From Eubacterium sp. (GTDB taxonomy: Bacteria > Bacillota > Clostridia > Oscillospirales > Acutalibacteraceae), in NCBI GenBank assembly GCA_029059925.1, contig JAIDVA010000154.1:1-13487 (forward strand): a DNA stretch of 13,487 nucleotides. The letters are read 5' to 3'. Under the pieces are notes generated by a model. That model saw nothing but the letters and a program-made list of their open reading frames with translations, searched no databases and was not told where the DNA came from. Made by a program: the position numbers and the translations under genes. This document shows positions 8,968 to 13,487 of the stretch, in pieces (within the stretch, counting starts at the first letter, position 1; each line of letters begins with the position of its first letter).

Positions 8968-9789
8968 TTATTTCAAATTATTTCTTGCCCAGTGGAAAAG
9001 GTATTGCTGTGCTATACCTCCAATACCATTAAAGCATTCAGGCAAGCCGTTCGGATAATATTCCATCACTCTCTTCATCCACACATCAATGGGGAATGCA
9101 TCGTAAAAGCCAAAGCCAAACAGCAAGGCACAGTTTGCAACCTTGATTCCAACACCAAATATATTAAGCAGCTCTTTCCTTGCCTCGTCAAGTGAAAGAG
9201 TTTCTATTTTATTCAAATCGATTGTACCGTTTACAACATCCTTTGACAGCCTTTCAAGATATTTTGCGCGGTAGCCTGTACCGAGTGCCTCAAAATCTTC
9301 AACACGTAGTTTACTGAGTGTTTCTGCTGAGGGAAAGGAGTAATATCCCTCACAAACCTCTTCACCATATGTTTTGCACAATCTGTCAATAATACCCTTT
9401 ATTCGTTTGATATTGTTCTGCTGACTGATTACGAAGGAGCATAACGCCTCCCAGCTATCCTGATTGAGTATTCTTATTCCGTAATATTCATCAACAGTAG
9501 ATGACAAAAGTTTGTCCTCCTTCAGCGTATCGCAGATTTTAACATAATCTTTATCAAAATCAAAATAATCGAGCCATATGCTTTCGAAATTTTCTTTTGT
9601 AGTATTTTTTAAAGTAACAGTGTCATTTTTCTTTGAAATATTTAAAAACACACCCTTTACAACACCACTCCAGCTGCTGTCGGGTTGCTTTATCCAACGA
9701 AATGCCTGACCGCAGTCGAGGGTTAAATCCAAGTCAAGGCATTTCACATCATTCAGGATGATATCATCACCGCGAAATTCAATTGTCAT
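8968..9789 (-). CDS. ogg: OGG1-family 8-oxoguanine DNA glycosylase / AP lyase (273 aa)
   Basis: This base-excision-repair enzyme removes 8-oxoguanine paired with cytosine and nicks the abasic site by beta-elimination. The N-terminus has the OGG1 signature LDLTLDCGQAFRW, and the centre has SFVISQQNNIKRIKGIIDRLC. The HhH-GPD motif follows: GVGIKVANC contains the Schiff-base lysine (K216) and PIDVW the catalytic aspartate (D235), corresponding to OGG1 K249 and D268. The start at 9789 is preferred over an in-frame ATG at 9843: AGGGG lies 10 nt upstream, the OGG1 homology begins soon after it, and the upstream codons would lie across the promoter -10. The C-terminus ends shortly after the GPD region, as usual for the bacterial form. 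It is transcribed away from the sleB operon and towards rsmE. Function is confident by motif; in an anaerobe it would protect against transient oxygen exposure (inference). Confidence 0.92.
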   Translation of the reverse strand: MTIEFRGDDIILNDVKCLDLDLTLDCGQAFRWIKQPDSSWSGVVKGVFLNISKKNDTVTLKNTTKENFESIWLDYFDFDKDYVKICDTLKEDKLLSSTVDEYYGIRILNQDSWEALCSFVISQQNNIKRIKGIIDRLCKTYGEEVCEGYYSFPSAETLSKLRVEDFEALGTGYRAKYLERLSKDVVNGTIDLNKIETLSLDEARKELLNIFGVGIKVANCALLFGFGFYDAFPIDVWMKRVMEYYPNGLPECFNGIGGIAQQYLFHWARNNLK

Positions 9790-9822
9790 AGTATGTAATT
9801 CCCCTTTTTTCTGCCTACAAAG

Positions 9823-9831
9823 AGTATAACA
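9823..9831 (-). promoter_or_regulatory. Extended -10 promoter of the glycosylase gene
   Basis: On the - strand the sequence reads TGTTATACT, an extended -10 element (TG, one base, TATACT). It would start transcription near 9816, giving a leader of about 27 nt before the ATG at 9789. A perfect TTGACA (9838-9843) sits only 9 bp upstream, too close to act as a standard -35, so the extended -10 probably carries the promoter. Confidence 0.6.
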
Positions 9832-9864
9832 TTTTTTTGTCAAGAGGGAAAGTAAAAAAAGGCA

Positions 9865-10113
9865 ATTTACACAAAAAGTTATTTCAATTTGTAACTTTTA
9901 AAAATGTTAAAAACTATGTGTAAATTTATGAAATCTTTGATAAAACCATATCAAATCGAGTTTTCAACATTAAAAAAGCACTAAATATAGGGGGATTATA
10001 CATAGTTTTTAACATTTTCCACAGAGTTTTCCACAAGAAAAAGTGTTAATGTTAAATATACTTTTGGTTATAGTAAAAATCGTGTCAAGTGAAAATTTTT
10101 GAAATAATACACA
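9865..10113. other. DnaA-box-like 9-mer cluster in the divergent intergenic region
   Basis: Two same-strand TTTTCCACA sequences (10015-10023 and 10027-10035, 12 bp apart) differ by one base from TTATCCACA. Weaker relatives are TAATACACA (10105-10113), ATTTACACA (9865-9873) and its complement TGTGTAAAT (9917-9925). The region is very AT-rich and has no gene. No dnaA, dnaN or rpmH is nearby, so a titration or regulatory cluster is likelier than an origin. Function is inference only; in AT-rich DNA some matches are expected by chance. Confidence 0.35.
9901..10018. repeat. Perfect 19-bp inverted repeat with an 80-bp spacer
   Basis: The left arm AAAATGTTAAAAACTATGT (9901-9919) is exactly complementary to the right arm at 10000-10018. 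The 80-bp spacer contains a near-copy of the arm core (CAACATTAAAA near 9966), and AATGTTAA recurs again at 10048-10055. The right arm runs straight into the first TTTTCCACA box, and the left arm overlaps TGTGTAAAT. No coding sequence or transposase is present between the arms. It could be a looped operator, a cruciform or a small insertion remnant. Confidence 0.85.
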
Positions 10114-10134
10114 AAATTCGACAAAAATATTTTG

Positions 10135-10164
10135 GTATATTTGCATTATGAAAAACCTACACTA
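10135..10164 (+). promoter_or_regulatory. Possible forespore-type (sigma F/G) promoter of the sleB operon
   Basis: GTATA (10135-10139) matches the -35 GYATA of sigma F. About 15 bp on, ACCTACACTA (10155-10164) fits the right half of its -10 (A, A, H, T, R) but lacks the GG. Read for sigma G, the same -35 with TACACTA (10158-10164) at 18 bp partly fits CATNNTA. No good TTGACA/TATAAT pair lies close to the gene. The call is supported by the known forespore expression of sleB in Bacillus, but the sequence match is partial. Confidence 0.35.
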
Positions 10165-10194
10165 ATTGTATAAAAATGAAAGGAAAACTGACAG

Positions 10195-10461
10195 ATGATA
10201 AAAGGTGTTAATAAACAGATTTTGGAAGTGACAAATACTGAAAATCCATATTTTGAAAAAATAATTTTTTTTGTTAAACCGGAATATAAAAATGAAGATA
10301 GGAAAAAACTACAAAAGGAGGCTGAGGCGCTTGCAACGATTGCACAAAAGCCGCCGAGAGTCAGAATAAGCAAAAAGCGTGTTGTCAGAATCGTTGTCAA
10401 TTCAGCTCTTTTTGCATTGGCAGGCTTTGCCCTGTCTTTTATAATTAATACATTTGTTTAA
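10195..10461 (+). CDS. Small tail-anchored membrane protein of unknown function, upstream of sleB (88 aa)
   Basis: I do not recognise a named family. The ATG follows AAAGGA (10179-10184) by 10 nt. Residues 1-30 are a mixed, compact-looking segment (MIKGVNKQILEVTNTENPYF). Residues about 31-62 are highly charged and probably helical, ending in a basic stretch RVRISKKRVVR. Residues about 66-87 are one hydrophobic membrane helix reaching the C-terminus, so the likely topology has a cytosolic N-domain and a C-terminal anchor by the positive-inside rule. The stop is 12 bp before sleB, indicating co-transcription and perhaps a shared role in spore formation or germination. It does not resemble YpeB, the usual SleB partner, which is much larger with PepSY domains. 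A role is not assigned. Confidence 0.82.
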   Translation: MIKGVNKQILEVTNTENPYFEKIIFFVKPEYKNEDRKKLQKEAEALATIAQKPPRVRISKKRVVRIVVNSALFALAGFALSFIINTFV

Positions 10462-10473
10462 AGGAGAATAAAA

Positions 10474-11187
10474 ATGACGGTGTATAAAGCATTTAAAAAT
10501 TTTATTGCAGTATTTACTGCACTTGCAATCATTATTTGCACAGGAGTAATAGGCGGTATAGGCTATCTTGCTTATTCAAGCAGTAAAGAAGATTCAACCT
10601 ATGCTGTATCCAAGCTTGGCTCAAGTGGTGACGAGGTTAAATCTATTCAGCGTAAACTTTCCTCACTCGGTTATTATAAAGGTTCAGTTGACGGTATTTA
10701 CGGTCAGGCAACAAAATCTGCAGTAACGGCATTTCAGCGTAACTGCGGTATTACTGCAGATGGTATTTGCGGCAAGCAGACTCTTCTTTATTTAGGACTT
10801 GGCGGGGGTACTTCATCTAACAGCACAAGCTATTCAAATTCAGATGTACAGCTGCTTGCAAAGGTTATCAGTGCTGAAGCGCGCGGCGAAAGCTATGAGG
10901 GACAGGTAGCAGTAGGAGCTGTAATCCTGAACAGGGTTAAGCATCCGTCCTTCCCGGATTCAATTAGTGGTGTTGTTTATCAGAAAGGTGCTTTCTCTTG
11001 TGTAAATGATTCGAATTGGTATGCTGAAGTATCCGATTCGGCAAAAAGAGCAGCAACAGATGCCCTTAACGGCTGGGATCCGTCAGGCGGAGCAATTTAC
11101 TATTATAATGCTAAAAAGACAAATGATGCCTTTATGCATTCGCGTCCGATAGTAAGGGTTATAGGTGATCACAGATTTTGCTTGTAA
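10474..11187 (+). CDS. sleB: SleB-type spore cortex-lytic enzyme (237 aa)
   Basis: SleB hydrolyses muramic-lactam-containing cortex peptidoglycan during spore germination; SleB acts as a lytic transglycosylase. AAGGAG (10461-10466) lies 7 nt before the ATG. Residues about 8-34 form a signal peptide or N-terminal membrane anchor. Residues 47-108 are a PG_binding_1 domain (LGSSGDEVKSIQRKL, GIYGQATKSAVTAFQ, LLYLGL). A Ser/Asn/Gly linker (109-122) leads to the Hydrolase_2 domain (123-237). That domain has SAEARGESYEGQVAVGAVIL, whose first Glu (E135) matches the catalytic Glu of Bacillus SleB, and the closing motifs GAIYYYN and VIGDHRF. Domain order and length match SleB rather than CwlJ, which lacks the PG-binding domain. 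No ypeB follows; a terminator does. A vegetative wall hydrolase of the same family is the main alternative. Confidence 0.9.
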   Translation: MTVYKAFKNFIAVFTALAIIICTGVIGGIGYLAYSSSKEDSTYAVSKLGSSGDEVKSIQRKLSSLGYYKGSVDGIYGQATKSAVTAFQRNCGITADGICGKQTLLYLGLGGGTSSNSTSYSNSDVQLLAKVISAEARGESYEGQVAVGAVILNRVKHPSFPDSISGVVYQKGAFSCVNDSNWYAEVSDSAKRAATDALNGWDPSGGAIYYYNAKKTNDAFMHSRPIVRVIGDHRFCL

Positions 11188-11205
11188 GCGGTTATAAAGA
11201 ATTGA

Positions 11206-11235
11206 AAAACCGATAGTCATTTGACTATCGGTTTT
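11206..11235. terminator. Bidirectional rho-independent terminator after sleB
   Basis: A perfect 13-bp stem (AAAACCGATAGTC paired with GACTATCGGTTTT) closes on a 4-nt ATTT loop. The stem ends in T's on the + strand, and the left A run gives a T run on the - strand. It lies 18 bp after the sleB stop and about 30 bp past the stop of the convergent membrane-protein gene, so it can serve both. Confidence 0.9.
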
Positions 11236-11264
11236 GTATATATTTATATTAAAGTGCGGAATTT

Positions 11265-11600
11265 TTAGAATATAACAAGATATCCCAACGCTCCGTAAAC
11301 GCTGGTTGCCATTACAAGCAGCTTGGCAAGTGTATTTGGTTTACCCTTTGCAACTGTCATAACAACGGCAATGGCAGACGGAACAAGACCGAGCCATGCC
11401 ATAATTATCTGTGCAGTGAAATTTGATGGCAGTGCAGTAGCGTCAATAATTGTAACCAGCACACCAAGCATAATTGCAAGGGAGAAAAATATTTTATGTA
11501 CACTCTCATTGTTTTTAGGAACAAACATGAATATGCTTGTAACAACAAAAGAAAAAACGATAACAACCTCTAATATAAATAATGCACCAAAAGCACCCAT
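11265..11600 (-). CDS. Four-helix integral membrane protein of unknown function (111 aa)
   Basis: I do not recognise a family. The start at 11600 is chosen because AGGAG (11608-11612) lies 7 nt upstream and a good promoter precedes it; an in-frame ATG at 11669 would lie upstream of that promoter's transcription start. Hydrophobic segments at about 4-27, 37-57, 63-83 and 91-111 predict four membrane helices with short loops, and the protein ends within the last helix. Loop residues KNNESVHK and AKGKPNT are the only notably polar stretches. No catalytic, metal or transporter signature is visible. It lies downstream of pyrG on the same strand but has its own promoter, so a functional link to CTP synthesis is not implied. 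It may be a small housekeeping membrane protein of Clostridia (inference). Confidence 0.75.
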   Translation of the reverse strand: MGAFGALFILEVVIVFSFVVTSIFMFVPKNNESVHKIFFSLAIMLGVLVTIIDATALPSNFTAQIIMAWLGLVPSAIAVVMTVAKGKPNTLAKLLVMATSVYGALGYLVIF

Positions 11601-11654
11601 AATCAAACTCCTGTAAAGTATTAATGATTTATATAATATTTTTATTCCAACTTG

Positions 11655-11684
11655 ATTATATCCTATCACAGCACTTCAAGTCAA
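11655..11684 (-). promoter_or_regulatory. Sigma-A-type promoter of the 111-aa membrane protein gene
   Basis: On the - strand TTGACT (11679-11684) is followed after 18 bp by a perfect TATAAT (11655-11660). Transcription would begin near 11648, leaving a leader of about 48 nt before the ATG at 11600. This strong promoter separates the gene from pyrG transcription. Confidence 0.8.
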
Positions 11685-11694
11685 GAAAATAAAT

Positions 11695-11776
11695 AATGCG
11701 GCATGGTATGGGCATCAGAATTCCTACTTTTATAAAATATAAATTGTAGGATGCGATGTCCACATCGTACCGCATT
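11695..11776. repeat. 82-bp imperfect palindrome, REP/MITE-like element
   Basis: The ends are exact inverted repeats (AATGCGG 11695-11701, CCGCATT 11770-11776). The inner tips are too (CCTAC 11723-11727, GTAGG 11746-11750), around an 18-nt AT-only loop. The arms between are complementary with mainly transition differences, so many positions pair as G-U in RNA. The right arm contains a second palindrome (CGATGT, CC, ACATCG). It sits between the pyrG stop and the next gene's promoter, encodes nothing, and has no clear target-site duplication. It resembles short dispersed palindromic repeats common between genes in gut Clostridia; only one copy is in this window. It may also end pyrG transcription. 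Confidence 0.65.
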
Positions 11777-11784
11777 TGTTTTTA

Positions 11785-13398
11785 TTATTTATTTCTCATA
11801 TGCTCGGCTGCTGCTGTAACAAAGCCACGGAAAAGAGGATGCGGCTTATTAGGCCTTGATTTCAGTTCGGGATGGAATTGTCCTGCAACGAACCATGGAT
11901 GATTCGGTATTTCAATCATTTCAACAATATGATTATCAGGTGATGTTCCTGCAAAAATCATACCGCCCTCCAGAAGCTGTGCACGATAATCGTTATTAAC
12001 CTCATATCTGTGTCTGTGCCGCTCGTAAATCATGGATGTGCCGTAAAGCTCAAATGCTTTCGAGTCAGGGTTAATAGTGCATGGATATTGACCGAGTCTC
12101 ATTGTACCGCCCATATCGGTAACATCTTTCTGCTCGGGAAGAATGTCAATTACGGGATATGGTGTTTCAGGGTTAATTTCTGCTGAGTTTGCATTTTTCA
12201 ATCCAAGCACATTTCTTGCAAATTCAATGATTGCAATCTGCATACCAAGGCATATGCCGAGATACGGCAGGTTGTTGGTACGTGCATATTCGCATGCTTT
12301 TATCTTGCCCTCTATACCGCGTGATCCAAATCCGCCCGGTACAAGTATACCGTCCATATCACTGAAAATTTCATCAAGGTCAACATCAGCACCCTCAAGA
12401 GTTTCAGAGTCAATCCAATGTATATCAACCTTGCTTTTGGTCGATATACCACCGTGCTTTAAGGCTTCGTTAACTGATATGTACGAATCGTGCAGCTCAA
12501 CATATTTGCCTACCATTGCAATTTTTACTGTTTGTACAGGATTTCTGAGTGCATCAAGCATCTGTGTCCAATCCTCAAGATCAGGTTCGCCGCATTCAAG
12601 ACCGAGCTTTTTAACAACAACATCATCCATTTTCTGCTCGTGCAGCATCATAGGCACAGCATAAAGAATGTCACAATTGTTGTTTTCGATAACACATTCT
12701 CTTTCGACATTGCAGAAAAGTGAAATTTTATTTTTGATATCATCAGTGAGCGGATGCTCTGTACGACAAACGATAATATCAGGACGAATGCCGATTGAAA
12801 GCATCTCCTTAACTGAGTGCTGGGTCGGTTTTGATTTAAGCTCATCGGATGCTGCAAGATATGGTACAAGCGTTACGTGGATGAAAAGACAGTTTTCTCT
12901 GCCGACATCAAGTGCGAACTGTCTGATAGCCTCAAGGAATGGCTGCGATTCAATATCACCGATTGTTCCGCCGATTTCGACAAAGCATACATCTGCGTTT
13001 GTATCGGCATTTTTTGCGATTGAACGCTTGATTTCATTTGTGATGTGAGGGATAATCTGGACAGTTTGTCCGCCGTAAACACCCTTGCGTTCATCTGATA
13101 TTACCTTCCAGAAAACCCTGCCGCTTGTTAGATTGGAATTTTGTGTAAGGCTTTCGTCAATAAATCTTTCATAATGTCCAAGGTCGAGGTCTGTTTCAGC
13201 ACCGTCGTCGGTAACGAATACCTCACCGTGCTGAACAGGATTCATTGTTCCGGGGTCAACATTAAGATAGGGATCAAGCTTTTGCGCAGTAACCTTAAGC
13301 CCTCGTGCTTTTAAAAGTCTGCCAAGTGATGCTGCTGTGATTCCCTTGCCTAAGCCGGATACAACTCCGCCTGTAATAAAAATGTATTTTGTGTTCAT
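11785..13398 (-). CDS. pyrG: CTP synthase (glutamine-hydrolysing), 537 aa
   Basis: CTP synthase makes CTP from UTP, ATP and glutamine, the last step of de novo pyrimidine nucleotide synthesis. The start follows AAGGAGGA (13405-13412) by 6 nt. The N-terminal synthetase domain (1 to about 266) has the P-loop GGVVSGLGKGI (10-20), KLDPYLNVDPGTMNPVQHGE (40-59), the DDGAETDLDLGHYERF region and EIGGTIGDIES (141-151). The C-terminal class I glutamine amidotransferase domain (about 290-537) has the oxyanion segment GGFGSRG (355-361), nucleophile C383 in GICLGMQ, and H509/E511 in GQFHPE. All key residues are present and the length is normal. It is a single-gene unit read from a promoter at the right edge, with a palindromic leader. 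The delta RNA polymerase subunit gene rpoE, its neighbour in Bacillus, is not seen within the window. Confidence 0.99.
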   Translation of the reverse strand: MNTKYIFITGGVVSGLGKGITAASLGRLLKARGLKVTAQKLDPYLNVDPGTMNPVQHGEVFVTDDGAETDLDLGHYERFIDESLTQNSNLTSGRVFWKVISDERKGVYGGQTVQIIPHITNEIKRSIAKNADTNADVCFVEIGGTIGDIESQPFLEAIRQFALDVGRENCLFIHVTLVPYLAASDELKSKPTQHSVKEMLSIGIRPDIIVCRTEHPLTDDIKNKISLFCNVERECVIENNNCDILYAVPMMLHEQKMDDVVVKKLGLECGEPDLEDWTQMLDALRNPVQTVKIAMVGKYVELHDSYISVNEALKHGGISTKSKVDIHWIDSETLEGADVDLDEIFSDMDGILVPGGFGSRGIEGKIKACEYARTNNLPYLGICLGMQIAIIEFARNVLGLKNANSAEINPETPYPVIDILPEQKDVTDMGGTMRLGQYPCTINPDSKAFELYGTSMIYERHRHRYEVNNDYRAQLLEGGMIFAGTSPDNHIVEMIEIPNHPWFVAGQFHPELKSRPNKPHPLFRGFVTAAAEHMRNK

Positions 13399-13420
13399 TT
13401 TCAGTCCTCCTTACCCTGTG

Positions 13421-13443
13421 ACAGGCATGCTCTGTATGCCTGC
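13421..13443 (-). promoter_or_regulatory. Palindrome in the pyrG leader, overlapping the presumed transcript start
   Basis: On the - strand GCAGGCAT and ATGCCTGT flank a 7-nt spacer, giving a 7-bp perfect stem plus one G-U pair. If transcription starts about 7 nt past the -10 (near 13440), the RNA begins GGCAU and can still form a 5-bp hairpin GGCAU/AUGCC at its 5' end. No T run follows, so it is not a terminator. It could be a 5' stabilising hairpin or an operator at the start site; which is unknown. Confidence 0.5.
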
Positions 13444-13446
13444 CTT

Positions 13447-13452
13447 ATTATA
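13447..13452 (-). promoter_or_regulatory. Probable -10 element of the pyrG promoter
   Basis: On the - strand a perfect TATAAT lies about 49 bp upstream of the pyrG start codon within very AT-rich DNA. At 17 bp upstream the -35 position reads ATTATA, a poor match to TTGACA. The downstream sequence AAGGCAGG would place G residues at +1/+2. Confidence 0.55.
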
Positions 13453-13487
13453 TATAGGTATATATTTAATATAATTTAGTATACAGT

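Noticed and set aside
9790..9843. Longer start for the glycosylase at 9843
   Set aside because: The added 18 codons overlap the likely -10 element and precede both the ribosome site and the start of family homology.
9844..10194. Chromosomal replication origin
   Set aside because: DnaA-like boxes and AT-richness are present, but no dnaA, dnaN, recF or rpmH is adjacent and only two boxes are close to consensus.
10146..10400. A minus-strand open frame opposite the 88-aa gene
   Set aside because: The plus-strand gene has a ribosome site, tight spacing to sleB and a clear membrane helix; the antisense frame has none of the operon context.
11601..11669. Longer start for the membrane protein at 11669
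   Set aside because: The extension lies across the TATAAT of a strong promoter, and AGGAG sits correctly before the ATG at 11600.
12143..13048. Several plus-strand open frames opposite pyrG
   Set aside because: They are shadows of a fully conserved gene in other frames, with no recognisable protein motifs.
13399..13443. Riboswitch in the pyrG leader
   Set aside because: The space is about 45 nt with one small hairpin, too short for a known aptamer plus expression platform.
1..13487. CRISPR array, tRNA, rRNA, insertion sequence or phage genes
   Set aside because: No short direct-repeat/spacer array, no tRNA or rRNA sequence and no transposase or integrase motif was recognised.

Overview
The window reads as chromosomal DNA from an AT-rich, Gram-positive, probably anaerobic gut-type member of the Clostridia (Ruminococcus/Eubacterium/Oscillospiraceae style). 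The pointers are strong AGGAGG-type ribosome binding sites, a SleB-type spore cortex hydrolase, an OGG1-like glycosylase of the bacterial type, and very large secreted Big2/FIVAR and LRR/dockerin-like proteins. Species assignment is inference.

Region 1 (1-8150, + strand) is a two-gene secreted-protein operon. A promoter near 59-87 serves a 2188-residue exported protein made of about sixteen Ig-like (Big2-type) modules with five interspersed FIVAR-like helical modules. Eleven bases later a TTG-started gene encodes a 448-residue exported protein with six 21-residue leucine-rich repeats, an InlB-type B repeat and a C-terminal dockerin-like motif. A strong bidirectional hairpin terminator (8100-8137) closes the operon. 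Neither protein has a visible sortase, SLH or transmembrane anchor, so how they stay at the surface, if they do, is open.

Region 2 (8156-9843, - strand) holds two housekeeping genes: an OGG1-family 8-oxoguanine glycosylase/AP lyase and, downstream of it, rsmE (16S rRNA m3U1498 methyltransferase).

Region 3 (9790-10194) is a 405-bp AT-rich divergent intergenic region. It holds the glycosylase promoter, a perfect 19-bp inverted repeat with an 80-bp spacer, two tandem TTTTCCACA DnaA-box-like 9-mers plus weaker relatives, and a possible forespore-type promoter.

Region 4 (10195-11235, + strand) is a small operon of an unrecognised 88-residue tail-anchored membrane protein and a SleB-type cortex-lytic enzyme, closed by a second bidirectional terminator.

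Region 5 (11265-13487, - strand) contains pyrG (CTP synthase), an 82-bp imperfect palindromic element resembling a dispersed REP/MITE-like repeat, and a separately promoted gene for a 111-residue four-helix membrane protein. The pyrG leader has a short perfect palindrome at the presumed transcription start.

Most genes here are ordinary. The parts that deserve a second look are the higher-order repeat organisation of the giant protein, its co-transcribed partner, the structured 9.8-10.2 kb intergenic region, the SleB partner gene, and the palindromic element.
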